Origin: Comamonadaceae bacterium
GTDB taxonomy: Bacteria > Pseudomonadota > Gammaproteobacteria > Burkholderiales > Burkholderiaceae_C
Direction: 5' to 3'
Assembly (NCBI GenBank): GCA_947451445.1
Contig: CANFZJ010000209.1
Location: 1 to 5,806 of the forward strand
DNA: 5,806 nt
Below the pieces are notes generated by a model. That model made no database searches. It was not told the origin of the DNA and saw nothing but the letters and a program-made list of their open reading frames with translations. Below, piece after piece: positions 1 through 5,636 of the stretch (position 1 is the stretch's first letter; each line of letters begins with the position of its first letter). The position numbers and the translations under genes are program-made.

Positions 1-46
1 AGGCCCGGTGCTACGTAACCCGTAGCCACGGGCCTTTGTCTTTTTT
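1..46 (+). terminator. Rho-independent terminator-like hairpin upstream of plsX
   Basis: Bases 1-15 pair with 21-35 around a five-base loop (16-20), with single-base bulges at 8 and 26. The outer stem is AGGCCCG with CGGGCCT and the inner stem is CTACG with CGTAG. A T-rich run follows directly (36-46, TTGTCTTTTTT). Stem plus T-run is the classic intrinsic terminator form. It most likely ends the gene upstream of the window; in related beta-proteobacteria that gene is usually rpmF (ribosomal protein L32), which is inference here. The hairpin ends only 18 bases before the plsX start, so transcription of plsX either reads through it or starts very close by. Confidence 0.7.
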
Positions 47-63
47 GACTCCCGACTACGTCC

Positions 64-1119
64 ATGATCACACTTGCTGTTGATTGCATGGGGGGCGACC
101 ACGGCCCCCGTGTCACTCTTCCTGCGTGCCGCCAATTTCTGGACAGTACCCCGGACGCCGCGCTGCTGTTGGTGGGCTTGCCTGCGAGCTTGGCCGAATT
201 CACGCATCCGCGCGCCACGGTGGTCGCCGCCAGCGAGGTGGTCGGCATGGACGACCCGATTGAGGTCGCGCTGCGCAAGAAGAAAGACTCTTCCATGCGC
301 GTGGCCATCATGCAGGTGAAGCAGGGCGCGGCACAGGCGGCGGTGTCGGCAGGTAATACGGGCGCGCTGATGGCGATTTCCCGGTATCTGCTCAAAACCA
401 TGGATGGCATTGACCGTCCCGCGATTGCTGGGCAAATCCCGAACGCCAAGGGCGCGGCCACCACGGTGCTGGACCTGGGGGCCAATGTGGATTGCACGGC
501 TGAACATCTGTTGCAATTCGCGGTGATGGGCTCGGCCCTGGTGTCGGTGCTGAGCGACAACGCCAATCCCACAGTCGGCCTGCTCAATATTGGCGAAGAG
601 GCCATCAAAGGCAACGAAACCATCAAGCGGTCGGGCGAGTTGCTGCGCGCAGCGGCGGCAGCGGGGGATTTGAACTTCGTCGGCAATATCGAAGGCAACG
701 ATATTTTTGTCGGTACCACCGACATCGTGGTCTGTGACGGTTTTGTGGGCAACGTGGCGCTGAAAACCAGCGAGGGCTTGGCGGGCATGATCGTCAATTT
801 CCTGAAGGCAGAGTTTTCGCGCAATCTGTTCACTAAATTTGCCGCCATATTGGCGTATCCGGTGTTATCTGCGCTTAAAAAGCGAATGGACCACCGGCGT
901 TACAACGGCGCGGCCTTGCTGGGGTTGCGCGGCCTGGTCTTCAAAAGCCATGGTTCGGCCGACGCATTCGCTTTCGAGCAAGCCTTACACCGGGCGTATG
1001 ATGCAGCCCGAAACAACCTGCTGGACCGCGTTCAGGCCCGCATTGCGCACGCAGCCCCGCTATTGGCGGCCTCTGCCTACGCTGTTGCACCCGACGCATC
1101 CGCCACCATGAGCGCATGA
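64..1119 (+). CDS. plsX: Phosphate acyltransferase PlsX (acyl-ACP:phosphate acyltransferase)
   Basis: PlsX transfers the acyl chain from acyl-ACP to inorganic phosphate. The acyl-phosphate is then used by the membrane enzyme PlsY to acylate glycerol-3-phosphate, the first step of phospholipid synthesis. PlsX is a peripheral enzyme at the inner face of the cytoplasmic membrane. The 351-residue protein has the family signatures in order: DCMGGDHGP at residues 7-15, SAGNTGA at 95-101, LDLGAN at 136-141, NIGEE at 175-179, DGFVGN at 225-230, NGAALLGLRG at 281-290 and HGSAD at 296-300. Its length is normal for the family; the last 25 or so residues are Ala-rich and look variable. The start at 64 places the conserved AVDCMGGDHG block at the N-terminus, where it belongs, although no clear Shine-Dalgarno precedes it. 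The stop overlaps the fabH start by 4 bases (ATGA), which points to translational coupling. Confidence 0.97.
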   Translation: MITLAVDCMGGDHGPRVTLPACRQFLDSTPDAALLLVGLPASLAEFTHPRATVVAASEVVGMDDPIEVALRKKKDSSMRVAIMQVKQGAAQAAVSAGNTGALMAISRYLLKTMDGIDRPAIAGQIPNAKGAATTVLDLGANVDCTAEHLLQFAVMGSALVSVLSDNANPTVGLLNIGEEAIKGNETIKRSGELLRAAAAAGDLNFVGNIEGNDIFVGTTDIVVCDGFVGNVALKTSEGLAGMIVNFLKAEFSRNLFTKFAAILAYPVLSALKKRMDHRRYNGAALLGLRGLVFKSHGSADAFAFEQALHRAYDAARNNLLDRVQARIAHAAPLLAASAYAVAPDASATMSA

Positions 1120-2096
1120 CGAGACAATATTCCCGGATTACCGGTACCGGCAGCTACCTGCCCCCCCGCCGTTTGACCAATGCCGACCTGGTCGCCGAAC
1201 TGGCTGCCCAAGGTGTGGAGACCTCTGACGATTGGATCGTGGAGCGCACTGGCATCCGCGCCCGCCATTTTGCAGATCCGGGCGTTTCTTGCAGCGATCT
1301 GGGTGTGCTGGCGGCCCAAAAAGCATTGGAAGCTGCAGGCCTCAGCGCCCAAGACATCGACCTGATCATTGTGGCCACGTCCACGCCGGACATGGTGTTT
1401 CCTTCGGCAGCCTGTATTTTGCAAAACAAGCTGGGTGCGAATGGTTGCCCCGCGTTTGATGTGCAGGCGGTGTGCAGTGGCTTTGTGTACGCGCTCACCG
1501 TGGCCGACGCCATGATTCGCACCGGCACGGCCACCAAGGCTTTGGTGATCGGCGCAGAGGTTTTTTCCCGCATTCTCGATTTCACCGACCGCACCACCTG
1601 TGTGCTGTTTGGCGATGGCGCGGGCGCCGTCGTGCTGGAGGCGTCAGACACCCCTGGCATTCTGGCCAGCGACCTGCATGCCGATGGCAAGCACGTCGGT
1701 ATCTTGTGCGTGCCGGGCCAGGTTTCGGGCGGTGTGGTGCAAGGCCACGCACTGTTGAAGATGGACGGTCAGGCTGTGTTCAAGCTGGCGGTCGGCGTGC
1801 TGGAAGATGCCGCCCGCGCCACGCTGGCCAAGGCGGGCAAAACCCAGGACGACATCGATTGGCTGGTACCGCACCAGGCCAATATCCGGATCATGCAGGG
1901 CACGGCCAAACGGCTCAAGCTGCCTTTGGACAAGGTCATCGTCACCGTGGACCAGCACGGCAACACATCGGCAGCATCGATTCCCCTGGCGCTGGATGTG
2001 GGCGTGCGTAGCGGCAAGATCAAAAAAGGTGACACCCTCATGCTAGAAGGCGTGGGCGGTGGGTTTACCTGGGGTGCTGTGCTTCTGAATTTATAG
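1116..2096 (+). CDS. fabH: 3-oxoacyl-ACP synthase III (KAS III), FabH
   Basis: FabH condenses acetyl-CoA with malonyl-ACP to give acetoacetyl-ACP, the step that starts each fatty-acid chain; it acts in the cytosol. The 326-residue thiolase-fold protein carries the KAS III Cys-His-Asn triad: Cys120 in AVCSGF, His253 in VPHQAN and Asn283 in HGNTSAAS. The nucleotide and CoA region WIVERTGIRAR (residues 40-50) and the C-terminal GVGGGFTWG (312-320) are also typical. Length matches the family (about 317-330). The start at 1116 overlaps the plsX stop (ATGA) and gives the expected N-terminus SRITGTGSYLPPRRL; no strong ribosome binding site is visible, so reinitiation after plsX is likely. A run of seven C residues (1161-1167) lies in codons 16-18 but the frame is intact. 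The last two codons and the stop lie at the edge of the AT-rich tract that precedes fabD. Confidence 0.97.
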   Translation: MTRQYSRITGTGSYLPPRRLTNADLVAELAAQGVETSDDWIVERTGIRARHFADPGVSCSDLGVLAAQKALEAAGLSAQDIDLIIVATSTPDMVFPSAACILQNKLGANGCPAFDVQAVCSGFVYALTVADAMIRTGTATKALVIGAEVFSRILDFTDRTTCVLFGDGAGAVVLEASDTPGILASDLHADGKHVGILCVPGQVSGGVVQGHALLKMDGQAVFKLAVGVLEDAARATLAKAGKTQDDIDWLVPHQANIRIMQGTAKRLKLPLDKVIVTVDQHGNTSAASIPLALDVGVRSGKIKKGDTLMLEGVGGGFTWGAVLLNL

Positions 2097-2148
2097 CAAA
2101 CTATGCTTGCTTGATATGCGGCAATGGCAGATTTGACTATTTAATAAT
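2086..2148 (+). repeat. AT-rich spacer between fabH and fabD, possible remnant of a dispersed repeat
   Basis: This tract covers the end of fabH and the 52-base gap to fabD. It is markedly richer in A and T than the flanking genes and contains no clear Shine-Dalgarno for fabD; the last ten bases before the ATG are all A or T. Wording such as TTGCTTGATATGC and GGCAGATTTGACT resembles, from memory, a short palindromic element scattered through Comamonadaceae genomes. That family assignment is inference and was not searched. No convincing promoter is seen: the TTGATA at 2111-2116 has no -10 element at a proper distance. Confidence 0.35.
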
Positions 2149-3123
2149 ATGACCAATTTCGCGTTTGTTTTTCCGGGGCAGGGTTCCCAATCCGTTGGCA
2201 TGCTCGACGCTTGGGGCGACCACCCTGTGGTCCGCCAGACCCTGCAAGAAGCGTCTGAGGCACTGTCTGAAGACGTGGGCCTGCTGATCAAGGATGGCCC
2301 CAAAGAAGTCTTGGCGCTGACTACCAATACCCAACCAGTGATGCTGGTAGCCGCAGTGGCGGCCTACCGCGTCTGGCAGGCGGAAGGCGGTGCTGTGCCG
2401 TCTATGGTGGCTGGCCATTCGCTGGGCGAATACTCGGCGCTGGTGGCGTCTGGCGTGCTGACCCTGGCCCAGGCCGCACCGCTGGTGCGCTTTCGGGCCC
2501 AGGCGATGCAGGATGCCGTGCCGGTGGGCGTGGGGGCAATGGCGGCCATTTTGGGTCTGGATGCTACTAAAGTAATAGCTGGTTGTGCAGATGTGACAAG
2601 CGCTATACGTGCTTTAGGTGCTGAATTTTCCGCCGAGGTGGTAGAGGCGGTGAACTTCAACGACCCTGGCCAGACCGTGATCGCGGGCAGCAAGGCTGCC
2701 GTCGAAAAGGCCTGTGAGGTGCTCAAGGCCAGCGGGGCCAAGCGCGCTTTGCCGTTGCCGGTGTCGGCTCCGTTTCACTCTAGTTTGATGCGTCCCGCTG
2801 CCGAAAAGCTGCGTGAAAAGCTGGCATCCACCCCGTTTGCTGCTGCGCAGATTCCGGTCGTCAACAACATTGATGTGGCGGTGGAAACCGATGCAGACCG
2901 CATCCGTGATGCCTTGGTGCGCCAAGCCTTTGGCCCCGTGCGCTGGGTGGAGTGCGTTGCCGCCATCAAAGCGCGTGGCATCACCACCTTGGTGGAGTGC
3001 GGCCCCGGCAAGGTGCTGGCGGGCATGGTCAAGCGCATAGACGCTGGTATGACCGGTATGCCCTTGTTCGACCCGGCCAGTTTGGCCGAAGTTAAAACCC
3101 AATTGTCTGGAGTCGCCGCATGA
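2149..3123 (+). CDS. fabD: Malonyl-CoA:ACP transacylase (MCAT), FabD
   Basis: FabD moves the malonyl group from malonyl-CoA to the phosphopantetheine arm of AcpP, supplying the two-carbon donor for FabH and FabF in the cytosol. The 324-residue protein has the oxyanion-hole motif PGQGSQ (residues 9-14), the nucleophile Ser91 in GHSLGEYSA, the carboxylate-binding Arg116 in RFRAQAMQ, and the catalytic His210 in SAPFHSS. Near the C-terminus ECGPGKVLAGMVKRI (283-297) is also conserved. The Ser-His spacing is 119 residues against 109 in E. coli FabD as I recall it (Ser92, His201). The extra ten residues fall between GLD (136-138) and VNF (168-170), exactly where the DNA turns AT-rich with rare codons (2560-2631). 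The frame stays open and all catalytic residues remain. The start is fixed by the conserved FAFVFPGQGSQ but has no Shine-Dalgarno. The stop overlaps fabG by 4 bases. Confidence 0.97.
   Translation: MTNFAFVFPGQGSQSVGMLDAWGDHPVVRQTLQEASEALSEDVGLLIKDGPKEVLALTTNTQPVMLVAAVAAYRVWQAEGGAVPSMVAGHSLGEYSALVASGVLTLAQAAPLVRFRAQAMQDAVPVGVGAMAAILGLDATKVIAGCADVTSAIRALGAEFSAEVVEAVNFNDPGQTVIAGSKAAVEKACEVLKASGAKRALPLPVSAPFHSSLMRPAAEKLREKLASTPFAAAQIPVVNNIDVAVETDADRIRDALVRQAFGPVRWVECVAAIKARGITTLVECGPGKVLAGMVKRIDAGMTGMPLFDPASLAEVKTQLSGVAA
2560..2631 (+). repeat. AT-rich palindromic tract embedded in fabD
   Basis: These 72 bases encode FabD residues 138-161 in frame but are about 43% GC (31 of 72 by hand count), well below the rest of the gene. 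Codons that are rare in GC-rich hosts cluster here: ATA twice, TTA, GTA and ACA. An imperfect palindrome sits at the centre: TAGC (2576-2579) and TTGT (2583-2586) mirror ACAA (2596-2599) and GCTA (2602-2605). The pattern (GCTACTAAA, then AATAGCTG, then AAGCGCTA) resembles, from memory, a repeat common between genes in Comamonadaceae. The assignment as an absorbed repeat is inference; the composition shift and palindrome are seen directly. Confidence 0.5.
3109..3112 (+). promoter_or_regulatory. Shine-Dalgarno for fabG
   Basis: GGAG lies inside the end of fabD, seven bases before the fabG ATG at 3120. It supports that start, which overlaps the fabD stop in an ATGA junction, and suggests that fabG has its own ribosome loading as well as coupling to fabD. 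Confidence 0.7.
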
Positions 3124-3866
3124 GCGCAGCTGAATTTGCAGGCCAGGTGGCCTTGGTTACCGGCGCGTCGCGCGGCATTGGCGCGGCTATCGCGCTGGAG
3201 TTGGCGCAGCGCGGTTTGAAGGTGATCGGCACGGCCACCAGCGATACGGGTGCGGCAGCCATCGGCCAGGCGCTGGCTGCGTTTCCGGGCTGCAGTGGCA
3301 AAAGGCTGGATGTGAACGATGCCGCCGAGGCCGAGGCGGTGATTGACAGCATCACCAAAGAACACGGTGGCCTACAGGTGCTAGTCAACAACGCAGGCAT
3401 CACCCGCGACACGCTGGCCATGCGCATGAAGGACGACGACTGGGATGCGGTGCTGGACACCAACCTCAAGGCGGTGTTCCGCATGAGCCGCGCCGTGATG
3501 CGCACGATGATGAAGCAGCGCTATGGCCGCATCATCAGCATCACCTCGGTGGTGGGGGCCAGCGGCAATCCAGGCCAGGCGAACTACGCAGCGGCCAAGG
3601 CCGGTGTGGCGGGCATGACCCGGGCGCTGGCACGTGAACTTGGCTCGCGCAACATCACCGTCAATTGCGTGGCACCCGGTTTTATCCATACCGATATGAC
3701 CGCTAGCCTGCCAGAGGCGCAACAAAGTGCCTTGCTGGTACAGATTCCGCTGGGCCATTTAGGCCAGCCCGCCGACGTGGCACATGCGGTGGCTTATTTG
3801 GCCTCCCCCCAGGCTGGTTACGTGACAGGGCAAGAACTGCACGTAAATGGCGGCATGTACATGTAA
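3120..3866 (+). CDS. fabG: 3-oxoacyl-ACP reductase FabG
   Basis: FabG is the NADPH-dependent reductase that turns 3-ketoacyl-ACP into 3-hydroxyacyl-ACP in each elongation round. The 248-residue protein is a classical short-chain dehydrogenase/reductase. It shows the cofactor-binding TGASRGIG at residues 14-21, NNAG at 90-93, and the catalytic tetrad Asn115, Ser143, Tyr156 and Lys160 (the last two in NYAAAKAG). These sit five positions later than in E. coli FabG as I recall it (Ser138, Tyr151, Lys155), because of a slightly longer N-terminus. The C-terminal VNGGMYM is characteristic of true FabG rather than a generic SDR. Its place between fabD and acpP supports the same call. It has a good GGAG ribosome binding site and a 4-base overlap with fabD. 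A 118-base gap follows before acpP. Confidence 0.97.
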   Translation: MSAAEFAGQVALVTGASRGIGAAIALELAQRGLKVIGTATSDTGAAAIGQALAAFPGCSGKRLDVNDAAEAEAVIDSITKEHGGLQVLVNNAGITRDTLAMRMKDDDWDAVLDTNLKAVFRMSRAVMRTMMKQRYGRIISITSVVGASGNPGQANYAAAKAGVAGMTRALARELGSRNITVNCVAPGFIHTDMTASLPEAQQSALLVQIPLGHLGQPADVAHAVAYLASPQAGYVTGQELHVNGGMYM

Positions 3867-3912
3867 GTCAAGGTAATAAGTCACACTAAATCCAACCGTT
3901 CCATTCGTACGG

Positions 3913-3946
3913 TAGCCGGGATAGGGGATATTCAACAGCCCGGCTA
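3913..3946. repeat. Perfect 8-bp inverted repeat upstream of acpP
   Basis: TAGCCGGG (3913-3920) is mirrored exactly by CCCGGCTA (3939-3946) across an 18-base gap. The right arm overlaps the first two bases of the proposed acpP -10 element. In DNA it could be an operator. In RNA read through from fabG it would form a GC-rich stem, followed by a smaller stem (3946-3951 with 3955-3960) and six T residues (3960-3965), which together resemble a terminator for the upstream transcript. Neither role is proven by the sequence. Confidence 0.45.
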
Positions 3947-3950
3947 GAAT
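3945..3950 (+). promoter_or_regulatory. Candidate -10 element for acpP
   Basis: TAGAAT matches five of six bases of the sigma-70 -10 consensus and lies 35-40 bases before the acpP start, which would give a leader of about 28 bases. No good -35 box lies 16-18 bases upstream. A separate acpP promoter would fit the high demand for AcpP relative to the enzymes and the fact that the close gene packing breaks here. The weak -35 keeps confidence low. Confidence 0.4.
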
Positions 3951-3974
3951 CACGGATTCTTTTTTACAACCCTC

Positions 3975-3980
3975 AGAGGG
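3975..3980 (+). promoter_or_regulatory. Strong Shine-Dalgarno for acpP
   Basis: AGAGGG lies four bases before the acpP ATG at 3985. It is the clearest ribosome binding site in the window and fits the very high protein output expected for acyl carrier protein. Confidence 0.75.
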
Positions 3981-3984
3981 AACT

Positions 3985-4224
3985 ATGAGCGATATCGAAG
4001 CACGCGTTAAAAAAATTATTGCCGAGCAACTGGGTGTGGAAGAAGCCCAAGTCACCAGCGAAAAGTCTTTCGTTGCAGACTTGGGTGCTGACTCGCTGGA
4101 CACCGTTGAGTTGGTGATGGCACTCGAAGACGAGTTCGGTATTGAAATTCCGGACGAAGATGCCGAGAAGATCACCACCGTGCAAAACGCCATCGACTAC
4201 GCGACCGGCCACAAGAAGGCCTAA
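3985..4224 (+). CDS. acpP: Acyl carrier protein AcpP
   Basis: AcpP carries the growing acyl chain as a thioester on a 4'-phosphopantetheine arm and hands it between FabD, FabH, FabG, FabF and PlsX. The 79-residue acidic protein matches the usual length. It contains the modification motif GADSLD with the attachment Ser37, and the acidic helix II that follows (DTVELVMALEDEFG, residues 39-52), which is the docking face for partner enzymes. The protein ends in a short basic tail, HKKA. The start is fixed by MSDIEARVKKII and a strong AGAGGG ribosome binding site. Codon use favours GAA, AAG and GCC-type codons and reads like a highly expressed gene. It has spacers on both sides (118 and 143 bases), unlike the overlapping genes upstream, which suggests it is partly an independent transcription unit. 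Confidence 0.98.
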   Translation: MSDIEARVKKIIAEQLGVEEAQVTSEKSFVADLGADSLDTVELVMALEDEFGIEIPDEDAEKITTVQNAIDYATGHKKA

Positions 4225-4263
4225 ATACAGGCTGGCGGCTGTCCGCCGGGCCTTTGTGCCCGG
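4216..4263 (+). other. Nested and competing stem-loops after acpP
   Basis: Three perfect inverted repeats share the same bases. GGCGG (4234-4238) pairs with CCGCC (4243-4247) around CTGT. AAGGCC (4216-4221), which spans the acpP stop codon region, pairs with GGCCTT (4249-4254) outside that hairpin. CCGGGC (4246-4251) pairs with GCCCGG (4258-4263) and excludes the second pairing. The set resembles a leaky terminator or a 3'-end stabiliser that lets acpP mRNA outnumber fabF mRNA. There is only a short T-run (4253-4255), so efficient intrinsic termination is doubtful. Confidence 0.5.
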
Positions 4264-4298
4264 TGCTATATCAGCTGTCAAGGTTTTATGCCGCTCCC

Positions 4299-4315
4299 GC
4301 GCATCCAGTATGCGC
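4299..4315 (+). other. Short stem-loop in the fabF leader
   Basis: GCGCAT (4299-4304) pairs perfectly with ATGCGC (4310-4315) around a five-base loop, about 50 bases before the fabF start. No T-run follows, so it is not a terminator. It may simply be leader structure; no riboswitch class is recognised. The rest of the spacer (4316-4367) shows no convincing promoter. Confidence 0.35.
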
Positions 4316-4367
4316 TGGTAGCTGCGATTTTCATAGCGCACTTGTCGCTAACCAATCCAAATTAATT

Positions 4368-5612
4368 ATGTCCCGTCGTCGTGTTGTCGTCACAGGTTTA
4401 GGGTGCGTCAGCCCCGTGGGTAACACGGTGGCGGACGCCTGGTCGGCTTTGCTGGCCGGAAAATCCGGTATTGACTTGATCAAGTCGTTCGATGCAAGTC
4501 CCTTTTCCTGCAAGTTTGCCGGCGAAGTCAAAGGCTTTGACATCACCAGCTACATCCCGGAAAAAGAAGCGCGCCATATGGACCGCTTTATCCATTTGGG
4601 TGTTGCTGCCGCCATGCAAGCCGTGGCCGATTCCGGGCTGCTCACCGGAGACGCGCTGACCGAAGAGCAGGCGGCACGTATCGGCTGCAATATCGGTTCG
4701 GGCATTGGCGGTTTGCCGATGATCGAGCAGACGCATACCGAGCTGATCAACCGGGGTGCACGCCGCATCTCGCCGTTCTTTATTCCCGCGTCTATCGTCA
4801 ACATGATCTCGGGCCATGTCTCCATCAAGTTCGGTTTCAAGGGGCCCAATATTGCGATTGCCACGGCCTGTACCACCGGTCTGCACGCCATTGGCCAGTC
4901 GGCCCGGATGATCGAGTACGGTGATTGCGACGTGATGGTGGCGGGGGGCTCCGAAGCCGCGGTGTCGCCACTGGGCCTGGGCGGCTTTGCTGCGGCCCGT
5001 GCCCTGAGCACCCGCAACGACGACCCGGCCACCGCATCCCGTCCCTGGGACAAAGACCGTGACGGTTTCGTACTGGGCGAAGGCGCAGGCGTGATGGTGA
5101 TTGAAGAATACGAACACGCCAAGGCGCGTGGAGCCAAGATTTACGCTGAAATTGTTGGTTTTGGCATGAGTGGTGACGGCTACCACATGACTGCTCCCAA
5201 TGTGGACGGTCCTCGGCGTTCGATGCAAATGGCGTTGAAAAACGCAGGGCTCAACACCGATGAGGTGGACTACCTGAATGCGCACGGCACCTCCACCCCG
5301 CTGGGCGACACCAATGAAACCAATGCCATCAAGCTGGCGTTTGGTGACAATGCTAAAAAATTGGTGGTGAACTCCACCAAGTCCATGACCGGCCATTTGC
5401 TGGGCGGTGCGGGTGGCATTGAAAGCATTTTCTCGGTGCTGGCCATCCACCACCAGAAAAGCCCGCCGACCATCAACATCTTCAACCAGGACCCCGAGTG
5501 CGATCTGGACTACTGCGCCAATACGGCGCGGGATATGAAGATTGACGTGGCGGTGAAGAACAACTTTGGCTTTGGCGGCACCAATGGTACGCTGGTGTTC
5601 AAACGGCTGTAA
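4368..5612 (+). CDS. fabF: 3-oxoacyl-ACP synthase II (KAS II), FabF
   Basis: FabF condenses acyl-ACP with malonyl-ACP to lengthen the chain by two carbons, with loss of CO2, in the cytosol. The protein from 4368 has 414 residues, against about 413 in E. coli. It carries the KAS I/II Cys-His-His triad: Cys168 in TACTTG, His306 in NAHGTST and His343 in TGHLLGGAGG, with the conserved Lys338 just before. The C-terminal NNFGFGGTNG (398-407) forms the acyl-pocket gate loop. The frame stays open upstream to about 4254, but those extra 38 residues are not family-like. MSRRRVVVTGLGCVSPVGN is the expected N-terminus, so 4368 is chosen. No Shine-Dalgarno is seen; the start is preceded by an A/T-rich stretch (4357-4367). 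FabF rather than FabB is favoured by the sequence wording and by its place next to acpP. Confidence 0.96.
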   Translation: MSRRRVVVTGLGCVSPVGNTVADAWSALLAGKSGIDLIKSFDASPFSCKFAGEVKGFDITSYIPEKEARHMDRFIHLGVAAAMQAVADSGLLTGDALTEEQAARIGCNIGSGIGGLPMIEQTHTELINRGARRISPFFIPASIVNMISGHVSIKFGFKGPNIAIATACTTGLHAIGQSARMIEYGDCDVMVAGGSEAAVSPLGLGGFAAARALSTRNDDPATASRPWDKDRDGFVLGEGAGVMVIEEYEHAKARGAKIYAEIVGFGMSGDGYHMTAPNVDGPRRSMQMALKNAGLNTDEVDYLNAHGTSTPLGDTNETNAIKLAFGDNAKKLVVNSTKSMTGHLLGGAGGIESIFSVLAIHHQKSPPTINIFNQDPECDLDYCANTARDMKIDVAVKNNFGFGGTNGTLVFKRL

Positions 5613-5636
5613 TTACATTTCACTCGCCCGCTTTCC

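Noticed and set aside
45..73. TTGACT at 45-50 as a -35 box for plsX
   Set aside because: No -10-like sequence lies 16-18 bases downstream, and transcription would begin inside plsX.
1161..1167. Run of seven C residues in fabH as a phase-variable switch
   Set aside because: Seven bases is short for slippage control, the gene is essential-type, and the frame is intact; chance in GC-rich coding sequence is enough.
1154..1690. 178-codon minus-strand open frame across fabH
   Set aside because: Antisense to a fully conserved gene, with a composition typical of a shadow frame and no supporting start signals.
2111..2143. Promoter for fabD from TTGATA and TATTTA
   Set aside because: The spacing is 21 bases, too long for a normal sigma-70 promoter, and the AT-rich tract makes chance matches likely.
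3074..3088. Perfect 6-bp hairpin (CGGCCA/TGGCCG) near the end of fabD
   Set aside because: It is in coding sequence, has no T-run, and such short GC palindromes are common at this base composition.
4253..4281. Perfect TTGACA on the minus strand at 4276-4281 as a divergent promoter
   Set aside because: The expected -10 position reads CACAAA, and no minus-strand gene follows.
4254..4367. Upstream extension of fabF from a TTG codon
   Set aside because: The 38 extra residues are unlike FabF N-termini, overlap strong stem-loops, and the ATG at 4368 gives the expected MSRRRVVVTG start and family length.
4398..5453. 351-codon open frame on the minus strand across fabF
   Set aside because: It lies wholly opposite fabF, has no recognisable protein family features, and is the kind of shadow frame that GC-rich coding strands produce.
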